The translations under genes and the position numbers were made by a program. The notes under the pieces are model-generated. The model saw only the letters and a program-made list of their open reading frames with translations. It ran no database searches and had not been told where the DNA came from. From NCBI RefSeq assembly GCF_001976065.1, contig NZ_MNAH01000001.1, positions 973,952 through 1,037,951 of the forward strand: a DNA stretch of 64,000 nt, read 5' to 3'. The DNA comes from Pseudomonas putida (GTDB lineage Bacteria > Pseudomonadota > Gammaproteobacteria > Pseudomonadales > Pseudomonadaceae). Below, in pieces: positions 43,807 through 52,494 of this stretch (its first letter is position 1; the number at the start of each line of letters is the position of its first letter).

Positions 43807-44472
43807 ATGCCAACAGCTGCCGAATACAGGGAGCAGCTGAAAGCGCTGCTCCCGCCCGGGCAAGCATTCCCGCGCGACCCAGGCACATCGCTTCATGACC
43901 TGCTTGATGGGATGTCTCTGGAGTTGGCCCGGGTGGATGGCCGTGGGTCGGCATTACCGCTCGAGGCAAACCCAACCACGACCAACGAGCTGCTCGGCGA
44001 CTGGGAGCGGGTTGCGGGTCTGCCGGATAAGTGCTCAGGCTCGCTCGAAGAGACCATGCAAGGTCGCCGCAACGCGCTGCTCAGCAAGCTTGAAAGCACT
44101 GGCGGTCAATCGGTTCAGTACTTCACTGACTTGGCTCAGTCACTGGGCTATTCAGTAGCGATAGATGAGTTCAGGCCATTCCGTGTCGGCTCTTCGGTTG
44201 CTGGAGAAGCGCTGACAAACGGGCTTTGGGCATTCGCCTGGTACATCCAGGCGCCGGAAGTCAGTCCTGTTGATTTCCGTGTCGGCCAGTCTGCCGTCGG
44301 CGAGCCGTTGAAGGCGTGGGGCAATGACACGCTCGAATGCAAAATTACGCAGTTCAAGCCAGCACATACCATACCGATCTTCGCTTACGGACATTACGAC
44401 CCGCTTCTTGATGGCGAGTTGATAGATGTCCTGGGGCACTGGCATACCGAGTCCTGGACCGAAGCAGGTTAA
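43807..44472 (+). CDS. Mu gp48-like baseplate/tail protein (DUF2313)
   Basis: 221 residues. Begins AAEYREQLKALLPPGQAFPRDPG, with RTTNELLGDWERVAGLPD-type block (here TTNELLGDWERVAGLPDKC), QGRRNALLSKL and FRVGQSAVGEPL. It connects wedges to the tail fibre and precedes the fibre genes as expected. Confidence 0.88.
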   Translation: MPTAAEYREQLKALLPPGQAFPRDPGTSLHDLLDGMSLELARVDGRGSALPLEANPTTTNELLGDWERVAGLPDKCSGSLEETMQGRRNALLSKLESTGGQSVQYFTDLAQSLGYSVAIDEFRPFRVGSSVAGEALTNGLWAFAWYIQAPEVSPVDFRVGQSAVGEPLKAWGNDTLECKITQFKPAHTIPIFAYGHYDPLLDGELIDVLGHWHTESWTEAG

Positions 44473-44491
44473 AAACTTTCCAATTCCGAAT

Positions 44492-44516
44492 GCCCACCGC
44501 CGAGTGGGCTTTTTTT
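44492..44516 (+). terminator. Terminator before tail spike gene
   Basis: Stem GCCCA / TGGGC with eight-nt loop then seven T. Lies between baseplate and host-recognition genes, and may reduce spike expression. Confidence 0.65.
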
Positions 44517-44530
44517 CGTCCGGAGAAATT

Positions 44531-46468
44531 ATGAGTGTCACATCGGATCTTGCTCGGCTGTCCTTAACGATTGACAGAGCCAACGAACTGCTGCTGTCTG
44601 ACAAAATAAAAACTGTCGATGTTGGCGGCGGGGTTCAGCGCCCAACTAATGCCAAGGTGATGGCCGATTTTGCAACGCAATTGGGCGGCGCAATGCCTTA
44701 TACGACCGTAGCCTTAGGGCTGGTCGGGACCGTTTCAGGTGCGCTATTTAGCGTCCTGTCATCCGAATCGGATGAGTACGTCATTATTTATGAAAACGTT
44801 GCCGGTGCGGCAGTGGAAAGGGATCGCTACCCAAACGCGACAGCCACCCAAAGGGCCAGCGAGCTGGCTGAAACTGCGTATGGTTTGGCCTACCCTCAAT
44901 CCTTGGATGAGGATTATCCATGGGCGATCCTCGATCAGTACTTCAAAGCCATTCTCGCGATCAAGAAAAACGGCGCTGTGCATGCTGTCTTAGACAGGCT
45001 ACCCGGGCTTGACCTACTGGGCGAGTATGTGTGGGCCATTACTGATACCAATGGCGTGGTGCTGCTTGGCATAAAATGGTCCGGTGAGGTTGTCATCTAT
45101 GGCCTGAGTACTGGCGCGGTCAGTGCTTTTGCGGATGGGCCTATCGGCGGACAGGATATCTGGGTACTTGTCGACGGAGTGCCGTACCAAGTCACCTCCA
45201 GCGGTGACAATTTTTCTCCGCAAGTGTCCGGTGATCGTCTCAGTTATATCCGTCGCAACGGCCCCATTTCTTCGGTGAGCGTTGATGTGCCGCTGGCGGG
45301 TAGCGTGGCTACGTTTGTCACCACCCTCTTGCATATCGTCAGTTCAGGCCAGTCGCTGTCGATGGGTGCAACTGCCACGGCCACGACACTGCAGCCGCCT
45401 GCAGCCAATCGCCTGCTGACCCTTCAGGATGGGGTTCGCCTGACTAACCAGGACGACACGCTCACGGCGGAGATGGTGGCGCCGTTTAAGCCCCTGGTGA
45501 CCAAAACCACTGAACTACCGGCAGTCCAGCTGTCTGCGCAGCTGAATCGATATCGCGGCATACCGAGCAACGCCGGACTGTTAACCAGTTGCCACGGACG
45601 TAGCGGGTATGCGATTGCCGCGCTGGGCAAGGGCACGTTGCCATATACCAACTCGATCACCGCGGTGACCAACGCCAAGGCCGAGGCAACTCGCCTTGGA
45701 CTGAATTACCGAGTCCCATTTGTTGACTGGGTCCAGGGCGAGAACGACGCAAACCGAGCCGCTGGCGTCTACCTGGCAGCGCTTCTCCAGTTGCAGGCCG
45801 ATTACGATACGGACATTCGCAGTATCGGCGGACAGTCACAGACGGTGCCTCTGCTGCTCGATCAGATCAGTAACTGGACGATGTACAGCACACCGACCAG
45901 TTTCGTACCGCTTGAGCAGCTGCAGGCGGCGCTTACTTACCCAAGCCGCTTCTATTGCGCCGGGCCGAAGTACTGGTTGCAGACCAATACCGATGGTATT
46001 CACCTGACAGCAGAGAACTCGATGCGTCTCGGCGCCATGCATGCTCGTGCCGCCCAGGCAATCATCGCTGGAGCATCCTGGAAGCCAACTCATGTGGTGT
46101 CCGCCTCAAGATCTGGCACCGTGGTGACGCTTCGTTTCCATACCCCGTCCGGCCCGCTCGTCATTGACACTGTAGGCGTATCGGACCCTGGCAACCTCGG
46201 CATTCGCTATGTCGACGATTCGGGCGTTGCGACCATCCAAGGCGTTCGGCTCTTGGGCAACAACACTGTTGAGGTCACGCTGAGTGCGGTGCCGTCTGGC
46301 GCCAATCCATTTATTGGCATTGCTGACATCGGGACCGTGGGCGGTGCTGGCGGCCCGGTTACCGGTCCTCGCGCTTGCTTGCGAGATAGCAGTCCTGATC
46401 TCGATGCCTACGGGCAGCCTGTATACAACTGGGCTTGCCACCAGCGTATCAACGTACAAGCCGCGTAA
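44531..46468 (+). CDS. Tail spike/fibre with SGNH (sialate O-acetylesterase-like) hydrolase domain
   Basis: 645 residues from ATG 44531 (CGGAG site). The N-terminal ~270 residues are a virion-binding and beta-rich part. Residues ~270-505 carry an esterase domain of the SGNH/SASA kind: nucleophile Ser in SSGQSLSMG (~274), Gly in CHGRSGYAI, Asn in the WVQGEND motif, and DGIH (~488) giving Asp and His. The C-terminal ~130 residues are beta-sandwich-like. Such domains remove O-acetyl groups from bacterial polysaccharides; the substrate here would be O-antigen or acetylated alginate (inference). Confidence 0.82.
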   Translation: MSVTSDLARLSLTIDRANELLLSDKIKTVDVGGGVQRPTNAKVMADFATQLGGAMPYTTVALGLVGTVSGALFSVLSSESDEYVIIYENVAGAAVERDRYPNATATQRASELAETAYGLAYPQSLDEDYPWAILDQYFKAILAIKKNGAVHAVLDRLPGLDLLGEYVWAITDTNGVVLLGIKWSGEVVIYGLSTGAVSAFADGPIGGQDIWVLVDGVPYQVTSSGDNFSPQVSGDRLSYIRRNGPISSVSVDVPLAGSVATFVTTLLHIVSSGQSLSMGATATATTLQPPAANRLLTLQDGVRLTNQDDTLTAEMVAPFKPLVTKTTELPAVQLSAQLNRYRGIPSNAGLLTSCHGRSGYAIAALGKGTLPYTNSITAVTNAKAEATRLGLNYRVPFVDWVQGENDANRAAGVYLAALLQLQADYDTDIRSIGGQSQTVPLLLDQISNWTMYSTPTSFVPLEQLQAALTYPSRFYCAGPKYWLQTNTDGIHLTAENSMRLGAMHARAAQAIIAGASWKPTHVVSASRSGTVVTLRFHTPSGPLVIDTVGVSDPGNLGIRYVDDSGVATIQGVRLLGNNTVEVTLSAVPSGANPFIGIADIGTVGGAGGPVTGPRACLRDSSPDLDAYGQPVYNWACHQRINVQAA

Positions 46469-46491
46469 TCCAACCAATTAAGGAAATGAAC

Positions 46492-47298
46492 ATGGCAGGA
46501 CAGATGATTGTTCTCCCCGGCGTAACGGCTGCTGCCGGTGCCGGGGCTCCTCGCGTCAACATGAACACCCCGGACACCATTGCAGCGAAGATCGCTACCC
46601 TCAAGCATGCGCTCGGCGCGCGATCGCTCTCCGCAGCGTCTGGCGGCGGGGTAGTGGGTCGCTGCCGAGTGACGGGCGTCTCACTAGTCCCGAAAGGTAG
46701 CGCGGCGGTTAACTTGGCAGTGGCAGAGATTGCTGGACGCTTGGGTCTGGGCATCAATGGAAGCGGATCTGCCGGCCTTGCGCTCCCAGCTGGTAGCCTG
46801 ACCAGTTCGTTCACGTTCGTCACGGCGGTAAACCTGAACGCCACGGACGCGGCCGGGACTTACCCAATTAACTTTCTGTCTGGGTTCGACCCGTCTGACG
46901 TGTATATCAGTGGGCTGTTGAGGGCCTATGGTGCCGCTTCCTCTGTGTTCCCAGGCAAGATGGGTAGCAATACAGGGACCACCGGTACTTGGGCATTCCC
47001 CACATCACCGTCGGCGGGCTGGGCGATCGTGGTTGTTGACTACAACAACGCCACCCGCGTCATGTCTGTTTCTATTAACCAGGCATCCAGCTTCACCGCC
47101 GCGACTATGCCGGCCAACTATGCGCCGGCGGCAGGCTCGTATGTCGAGGTCGGCTACCACATCGATGCTTCGAGCATTCGGAACTCGAAGTTGGGTGACC
47201 TTTACACCTTCAGCGACTCGTTACTGAAGACTGACCTAGGTAAGACCCAGTTGGCAGAGCTGGTCGCGGCACTGAAGACTTATTACGCGATCGCCTGA
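46492..47298 (+). CDS. Hypothetical fibre-region protein with lectin/LamG-like C-terminal half
   Basis: 268 residues; ATG 46492 preferred over 46486 because of spacing from AAGGA. Gly/Ala/Ser-rich N-terminus, then a beta-rich section (SSFTFVTAVNLNATD, AGWAIVVVDYNNATRVMSVSIN, VEVGYHIDASSIRN) with the look of a concanavalin-like jelly roll. Possible second carbohydrate-binding fibre component. Confidence 0.6.
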   Translation: MAGQMIVLPGVTAAAGAGAPRVNMNTPDTIAAKIATLKHALGARSLSAASGGGVVGRCRVTGVSLVPKGSAAVNLAVAEIAGRLGLGINGSGSAGLALPAGSLTSSFTFVTAVNLNATDAAGTYPINFLSGFDPSDVYISGLLRAYGAASSVFPGKMGSNTGTTGTWAFPTSPSAGWAIVVVDYNNATRVMSVSINQASSFTAATMPANYAPAAGSYVEVGYHIDASSIRNSKLGDLYTFSDSLLKTDLGKTQLAELVAALKTYYAIA

Positions 47299-47320
47299 AT
47301 GTAACGAAATCAGCACGCAG

Positions 47321-47340
47321 CCGCCTTGAGCGGTTTTTTT
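47321..47340 (+). terminator. Small terminator in the fibre region
   Basis: Stem CCGC / GCGG with short loop, followed by seven T. Confidence 0.5.
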
Positions 47341-47431
47341 GTGCCCGAAGTTTGTGTTTTCGGGGGCGCATTCAATTTCTCAGCCCTGGGCAAACCTGCC
47401 TCAGGCGCTTTCAAACCCACGGGGTATTCAC

Positions 47432-48370
47432 ATGCATCGGATCGACGGCCCAGGCGCCACGGTAGATGGACTGTTCACCGAAGGTAACCCGGCTGCGGGC
47501 GTGCCGGCGACAGTGGTTACGGCCGCCTGGATGAATGACATTCAGGAGGAGCTGCTCACTGTCCTATCCTCAGGCGGTGTCGTTCCCGTAAAGGGCGTCC
47601 AGGATCAGCTTTTGAGAGCCATCCGGACAGTGTCCACTGGCGCCGTAGGAACCGCCACGAATCTGAAAATGACCGTTCCCACTGCATCTGCGAGTGCGAC
47701 CATCACTGCGGATCAAGTCGTCGTTGGCGCCAGTCTGGGCGGGCAGGCCTATCGCCTGTCGTCTTACAGCAAGACCATCAACCTGGCCACGACTGGCCCG
47801 GGCGGGATGGACGCTGGCACAGCGCCGGCTAATGGGTATGTTGCGCTCTATGCGATCTATAACCCTGCCACTGGCGCGAGCAATATTCTGGCGACCAATG
47901 CTACCTTGGCAATAATGCCGCCGGTATATGGGGCCGCGCCATACCCAGCGGGTTATACCGCGTCCGCATTGTTGGCAGTTGTCCCGACTAATGGGAGCCT
48001 TCAGTTCAAAACCTGTGTTGTAAAAGATAGAACGGTTTATACAGTTCTGAATACAGCATCTACTGGTAATTCTAACGTATCATTGGCGCCAATCTCCCTT
48101 GCTTCTTGTGTTCCGCCGAACGCGAAAGAAGTTTTTGGTGAGATGCAGCTTGCAATCAGCTCGGCTGCCAGCATAACAATGACCATTGTTGCTGATTCTA
48201 CGTTGGTAGGGCAGCAAAACATCTCTTGTGTTTCTGGTTCTGCTGGCGGCGGCGTTACTGTGAACTATGCAAACGTCGTATTGACTGTGCCGCAGACTAT
48301 CAGCATGGTCACGAATACATCTGGCGCTGCTCATTCGTGGACTGTGTATGTAACGGGGTATAAAATATGA
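47432..48370 (+). CDS. Tail fibre protein
   Basis: 312 residues from ATG 47432. The N-terminus (HRIDGPGATVDGLFTEGNPAAG, TVVTAAWMNDIQEELL) is the standard virion-attachment module of Pseudomonas tail fibres. The rest is a beta-rich shaft and a receptor-binding tip that turns distinctly AT-rich from about 48000, a sign of tip exchange. Overlaps the assembly chaperone by 4 bp. Confidence 0.82.
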   Translation: MHRIDGPGATVDGLFTEGNPAAGVPATVVTAAWMNDIQEELLTVLSSGGVVPVKGVQDQLLRAIRTVSTGAVGTATNLKMTVPTASASATITADQVVVGASLGGQAYRLSSYSKTINLATTGPGGMDAGTAPANGYVALYAIYNPATGASNILATNATLAIMPPVYGAAPYPAGYTASALLAVVPTNGSLQFKTCVVKDRTVYTVLNTASTGNSNVSLAPISLASCVPPNAKEVFGEMQLAISSAASITMTIVADSTLVGQQNISCVSGSAGGGVTVNYANVVLTVPQTISMVTNTSGAAHSWTVYVTGYKI

Positions 48371-48801
48371 TTTATGTTCAACTGGATAGCAATGACAAGG
48401 TTGTCGCGATGTTTTCGGCTCCTCAGGATCCCGAATATTGGCCAGGGATTGTCGAAGTTGAGGAGGATGATCCGCGATATAAAGCATTCTTAAATCCACC
48501 ACGCGATCTGCTCGCTGACCAGTTGGTTGCCCTTCAGAGCCGAACGCAATTATCTATGGCTCAAAAACTTGCCCTGGGCGATCGGGTCGGCACATTGAAC
48601 GATGCAATTGAGCTGGAGATTGCTACGCCCGCCGAAGAGGCAGAACTTGTCACCCGATCATTGCAATTGAAAATGTGGAAAACATATGGTGTTTTGCTCG
48701 GTCGCGTTACGAGCCATGAAGGTTGGCCTGCGCTTGTTGAGTGGCCACTTCAGCCAGCTGACGGGATTGACCTAGCTAACTCGGAATTCGTACCAAACTA
48801 A
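48367..48801 (+). CDS. Tail fibre assembly chaperone (Tfa-like)
   Basis: 144 residues. MIYVQLDSNDKVVAMFSAPQ start, EVEEDDPRYKAFLNPP and a C-terminal helix-rich part, as in Tfa/Caudo_TAP proteins. Needed for trimerisation of the adjacent fibre. Confidence 0.82.
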   Translation: MIYVQLDSNDKVVAMFSAPQDPEYWPGIVEVEEDDPRYKAFLNPPRDLLADQLVALQSRTQLSMAQKLALGDRVGTLNDAIELEIATPAEEAELVTRSLQLKMWKTYGVLLGRVTSHEGWPALVEWPLQPADGIDLANSEFVPN

Positions 48802-48826
48802 GTTCGGAAGAATACTGGAGGAAAGA

Positions 48827-49378
48827 ATGCTGATCACGGCTCAAAAATTACTGCAGGTACTCCCAAACGCCGGCCAACAAGCCGGCGTTTTTGCGTCTGC
48901 GCTGAATCTCGCCATGGAGCGGTTCGAGATCAACACCCGCTTACGCATGGCGGCGTTCATCGCCCAGGTTGGTCATGAGTCCGGTCAGTTCCGGTACGTG
49001 AAGGAGTTGGGCGGCGACCAGTACCTGAGCAAGTACGATACCGGCACGCTGGCTAAGCGCCTGGGGAATACGCCGGAAGCTGACGGTGACGGCCAGAAAT
49101 ACCGCGGGCGCGGCCTCATCCAGATCACCGGGTACGACAACTACCTGGCGTGCAGCAAGGCGCTGTTCGGCGACGCTCGCTTGCTGCGCACCCCTGAACT
49201 GCTGGAGCAGGCCGAGTGGGCTGCGAAGTCGGCGGCGTGGTTCTGGAGTTCGCGGAACCTTAATGCCCTGGCTGATGCTGGTGAGTTCAGCGCGATCACC
49301 CGGCGCATAAATGGCGGCTTAAACGGCTTAGCCGAGCGCCGTACCTTCTACAACACCGCGCTGAAGGTGCTGGCATGA
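48827..49378 (+). CDS. Endolysin, glycoside hydrolase family 19
   Basis: 183 residues. GH19 catalytic pattern: AAFIAQVGHESGQFRYVKE with the catalytic Glu (~45), YRGRGLIQITGYDNY, SAAWFWSSRNLN and ITRRINGGLNG. Cleaves peptidoglycan glycan strands. No signal peptide, so release depends on the holin. ATGA overlap with Rz. Confidence 0.92.
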   Translation: MLITAQKLLQVLPNAGQQAGVFASALNLAMERFEINTRLRMAAFIAQVGHESGQFRYVKELGGDQYLSKYDTGTLAKRLGNTPEADGDGQKYRGRGLIQITGYDNYLACSKALFGDARLLRTPELLEQAEWAAKSAAWFWSSRNLNALADAGEFSAITRRINGGLNGLAERRTFYNTALKVLA

Positions 49379-49896
49379 CCACTATCTGGCTGCGGATCCT
49401 TCCTTACATTACTGCGCTGGCGTTGGTAGTCGGCGCGCTGTTCGGGGCCTATCACCGCGGCGTAACGGTTACGGAGGCAAAGTGGCAGGGCGAGTGGAAT
49501 GCCCGCGACACCCGTGACGCAGTCGCCAATGCGCGAAACGAAGCTACCGAGCGCACAAAAGAACAGGCCTACCAACACTCAATCGATAAGGCGGTTCAAG
49601 ATGGCCAACAGATCATTGACCAAGTTACAGCTGATGCTGCTGCCGATCGCGCTTCTTCTCACGGGCTGCGCGGGACAGTCGACGACCTTACCCGTCGACT
49701 CGCAGCCAGTGAAGCCAGCGGCCATTCCTGCGCTGCCTCCGCAAGCAAGACAGCTGCCCGCTACGCCACTGTGCTTGCCGACGTGCTCAAGCGCGCTGAC
49801 CAGCGAGCGGGCGACCTGGCTGCAGCTGCTGACCAAGCCCGCTCTCGAGGATTGATCTGCGAAGAGGCGTATGACGGGTTGAGGGCGGCGCCTTAA
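49375..49896 (+). CDS. Inner-membrane spanin Rz
   Basis: 173 residues. One N-terminal membrane helix (LPYITALALVVGALFGAY), then a periplasmic coiled coil with many Ala/Asp/Glu. Coupled to the endolysin. Contains the nested Rz1 gene in another frame, typical for two-component spanins. Confidence 0.88.
   Translation: MTTIWLRILPYITALALVVGALFGAYHRGVTVTEAKWQGEWNARDTRDAVANARNEATERTKEQAYQHSIDKAVQDGQQIIDQVTADAAADRASSHGLRGTVDDLTRRLAASEASGHSCAASASKTAARYATVLADVLKRADQRAGDLAAAADQARSRGLICEEAYDGLRAAP
49601..49855 (+). CDS. Outer-membrane spanin lipoprotein Rz1, nested in Rz
   Basis: 84 residues from ATG 49601, entirely inside Rz in another frame. Signal peptide KLQLMLLPIALLLTGC ends in a lipobox LLTG-C; the mature part is proline-rich (PVKPAAIPALPPQARQLPATP), as in all Rz1 proteins. 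Joins Rz to disrupt the outer membrane. Confidence 0.88.
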   Translation: MANRSLTKLQLMLLPIALLLTGCAGQSTTLPVDSQPVKPAAIPALPPQARQLPATPLCLPTCSSALTSERATWLQLLTKPALED

Positions 49897-49914
49897 TCCC
49901 TTCACCGCATCGGC

Positions 49915-51009
49915 CTACGCGCTTTGGGCAACCCTGCTACTGATCCGGCTCCGTTTAATCCACGTCATTGAAGGCTTCTCAATAAAGACATGTATTAGAA
50001 GTGATGCCAAGTACGCGCAAACTGTAGCTGTCGCTATCGAGGCATATGTGCCGAATCCGTGATCTACTAGCACGTACATAATTGCGTACCCAAACAATGC
50101 GTGAACTACATAAAGTGGATAGCTGATGTCGGAAAAGTGAGAGAGTACCTTGTTTTCTTTGATGCTATTTCGAAACAGGAAGCAGATGTAAAATACGACC
50201 ATCGCAAGAATATAGCCGATTATCCACTGTATTATATAGGTTGCGGGTTCGGCCACTCCCAACCAAAGAGCTAGAATTAATGCAAATACAGTAGTCTGTA
50301 GGCCCCAGAATTCCTTTATGGCTATTTTTTTGTTTAATAGCGAGTAATAGGCTGTCCCTAGCAGAAGCAATAACCCCGCTGCAACCTGAACACCCATAAG
50401 GTAGCCTTGGGTCTTAAATGTTAAGGTCGATGCGGCCGCTATAGCCAATGCTGTCGCAATGTATTTTTTTATGTCGAACTCTAAAACTTTTGCTCCAAAT
50501 ACGCACATTACCAAGTAGAAGTAAATTTCAACTTCCAGAGTCCAACTGATTCCGTCAATTCTATCTACTCCCAAAGGAGCACGCGTAATCACGCCAAAGT
50601 GCGCGAGCATATCCCCGATGGAAAACATGAAGGGCCTGTCTGTGTAATATGAAAGGCCATATAGGGAAAGCATTACAATGCAAAATCCAGCTATGTAAAC
50701 TGGATAAATGCGGATGGCGCGCCGATATAAAAAGCCAAGCTTGGTGTCACTCCTCAATGAAAACGGAATCACAAGTCCACTTACGATAAAAAATACGCCT
50801 ACTCCGAACTGTCCAAAAACAATGCAGTAATCAGAAAGTACCGATAGTGGAAATTCTAAGCTAGGAAAGTTCTCTAGCTTAGGCACTTTCATTAGGTCGG
50901 AAATTCCAGGATGCATTACCCAGAAAATCCCAATGTAGTGGGATACCAGCACGGCTATCGCGCCAACACCTCGAAGGATGTTGGCAAAAACAATTCTTTC
51001 GGTCGTCAT
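49915..51009 (-). CDS. Membrane O-acyltransferase (acyltransferase 3 family), lysogenic conversion
   Basis: 364 residues from ATG 51009 (CGGAA site); upstream ATGs at 51024 and 51015 are possible. About ten membrane helices. Family motifs: ANILRGVGAIAVLVSHY (catalytic-type His), FFIVSGLVIPFSLR, FLYRRAIRIYPVY, SWTLEVEIYFYL and ISYPLYVVHALFGY. Relatives such as phage Sf6/SfV-type Oac O-acetylate O-antigen and change phage receptors. Low GC and inverted orientation after the lysis cassette mark it as cargo expressed in the lysogen. Confidence 0.88.
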   Translation of the reverse strand: MTTERIVFANILRGVGAIAVLVSHYIGIFWVMHPGISDLMKVPKLENFPSLEFPLSVLSDYCIVFGQFGVGVFFIVSGLVIPFSLRSDTKLGFLYRRAIRIYPVYIAGFCIVMLSLYGLSYYTDRPFMFSIGDMLAHFGVITRAPLGVDRIDGISWTLEVEIYFYLVMCVFGAKVLEFDIKKYIATALAIAAASTLTFKTQGYLMGVQVAAGLLLLLGTAYYSLLNKKIAIKEFWGLQTTVFALILALWLGVAEPATYIIQWIIGYILAMVVFYICFLFRNSIKENKVLSHFSDISYPLYVVHALFGYAIMYVLVDHGFGTYASIATATVCAYLASLLIHVFIEKPSMTWIKRSRISSRVAQSA

Positions 51010-51115
51010 GTACATTTCCGACATGGGAGAAGATCGGCGCCAAGATTACCATTTGCCGCTTGTTCGGTCGCGGATTCGGATGGACGAAGGGATCCTGACG
51101 ATCGCCACGTTTCCT

Positions 51116-51439
51116 TCAAGGCTGTGCCTGTTTGCCCGCTTGCAACTGGCGAATGATCCGTTCTTTTTGATCCAGGACCAATGTCAGGGTCCGGATCTGG
51201 GCAAGTTGCTCGGTGGTCTCTGCTTCCAGGTTTGCCATCCACGTCCGCTTCTTTTGGAGTTCGGTCGACAGCTGGTCGTTCATTTCCACCAAGGTGGAAA
51301 TATTTTCCTTTGCCGCCTGCAGCTGACGTTTTAGATCCTGGACGTCTTCCTCGAGCATGCTTGCGTAATGCTTGACGGTTTCGAGCCTGGTCGGGCTGCC
51401 GAGCCATTCGCTGGTGTCTTCGATTTCGTAGGGATCCAC
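51116..51439 (-). CDS. Coiled-coil protein (107 residues)
   Basis: Starts MDPYEIEDTSEWLGSPTRL, followed by a long heptad-repeat helix (EEDVQDLKRQLQAAKENISTL and on). No catalytic motif. With the next gene it forms a leftward pair at the right end, probably expressed in the lysogen. Function unknown. Confidence 0.65.
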   Translation of the reverse strand: MDPYEIEDTSEWLGSPTRLETVKHYASMLEEDVQDLKRQLQAAKENISTLVEMNDQLSTELQKKRTWMANLEAETTEQLAQIRTLTLVLDQKERIIRQLQAGKQAQP

Positions 51440-51524
51440 GGTCGCGCCTTACACATACTGTTTGGATATACAGTAATTGAGTTGCGACGTGATGGCGAAT
51501 GCTGGCGACGGAATGCCAAGCCGA

Positions 51525-51734
51525 TCACTCCGGAGTCATCATCACCGCGAGCGTCATTTTGATGAACTCCTCATTCTTGTCGATGGTGTCCAGGGCGCCG
51601 CGGACGTTATCGGCAACGTCGGCCGCGCCGTGTTGTTCGACCCAATTGGACAGTTCCATGATGGCGGCTTCCAGGGCGAGCTGGTTTTCGTTGATTTTGA
51701 AGAGCAGGGAAGGGAGTAGGTCAGAATTTGGCAT
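51525..51734 (-). CDS. Small helical protein (69 residues), duplicated as a fragment at 7211-7294
   Basis: MPNSDLLPSLLFKINENQL start, ending in NEEFIKMTLAVMMTPE. Entirely helical and acidic. A near-identical ending occurs left of attL in the older element remnant, showing that such genes are standard right-end cargo of this phage group. Function unknown. Confidence 0.65.
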   Translation of the reverse strand: MPNSDLLPSLLFKINENQLALEAAIMELSNWVEQHGAADVADNVRGALDTIDKNEEFIKMTLAVMMTPE

Positions 51735-51999
51735 CGCGAAATCTCCGTGAAAATTTCAGCGTAGCAGCCTCTTGAAAAAAGCGACGAGCGGTAGACAGGA
51801 CGCCTGAGAAGGGAGTGAAGCTTGTACCAATTTTTGTACCAATGACCGTGTAAAGCAGGTCAAATCCGGGTATGCCAGAGTAGGCAAGTGCCCGGATTCA
51901 TTGACTATTGTTACTTTGCCTTACCCCTTTAGAATCGCGGTGTAATTCTGGCGGTGCTGAGGGGCCGCTCAAAAGCTCACGACCCCCAGCGAGCTGACG
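51735..51999. other. Non-coding gap with tandem TTGTACCAAT repeats
   Basis: TTGTACCAAT occurs at 51822-51831 and 51834-51843, 12 bp apart. No gene seen. Resembles integrase arm-site pairs of other phages, possibly left from a different ancestral element. Confidence 0.4.
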
Positions 52000-52263
52000 C
52001 TATTTTTGCCAGTTATCTATCAGCCACTTAAGAACGGCGTCCCTATTCTGCACGGTTCCAGGCAGCTTGGTCTTGATCAATTTCTCAGCGTGGAGAGCTT
52101 GTTCTTTGGATTTGCAGATGCTGTTCAGAAAGTACAGCACCTCATAGCCTTCGTCCCGATCGACTTTGTCACGGTCGAGCTTCCCCGTGTAATTAGGGTT
52201 GTCCCCTTCATCGGCCTTCCATGTGTATTTGTAGGCCAAATCACCTTTCGTGATTACAGACAT
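52000..52263 (-). CDS. Hypothetical right-end protein (87 residues)
   Basis: Good AAGGAG ribosome site. Soluble, highly charged (YTWKADEGDNPNYTGKLDRDK), ending with KWLIDNWQK. No family assigned. Last prophage gene before attR; small acidic proteins here can be anti-restriction or anti-defence factors, but nothing in the sequence proves that. Confidence 0.6.
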   Translation of the reverse strand: MSVITKGDLAYKYTWKADEGDNPNYTGKLDRDKVDRDEGYEVLYFLNSICKSKEQALHAEKLIKTKLPGTVQNRDAVLKWLIDNWQK

Positions 52264-52494
52264 GTTCTCTCCTTGTTGAGGCGTTCAGAGGATTCCGCGC
52301 CCTGCCAAGGTTGATATTAACGCACCGGGATTTGCAATAGCTTTTTGGCATCACACCGTGACAGGCTGCGCAAAACCTCCTCTGGAGGCCGCGTGTTTCC
52401 GTTTGCATAAGCACAAAAAAGCGGATGTTTTGCCACCATTGGAAAGCCCTGTTATCCTTGTAAAACAAGTGCTTAGGTGGGTACAGTCCCCAGC
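52264..52494. other. Right attachment arm, no gene
   Basis: Contains TGCGCAAAAC at 52367-52376, the same sequence as the left arm copies at 7813-7822, and little else recognisable. Probably the P-arm of attP. Confidence 0.55.
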
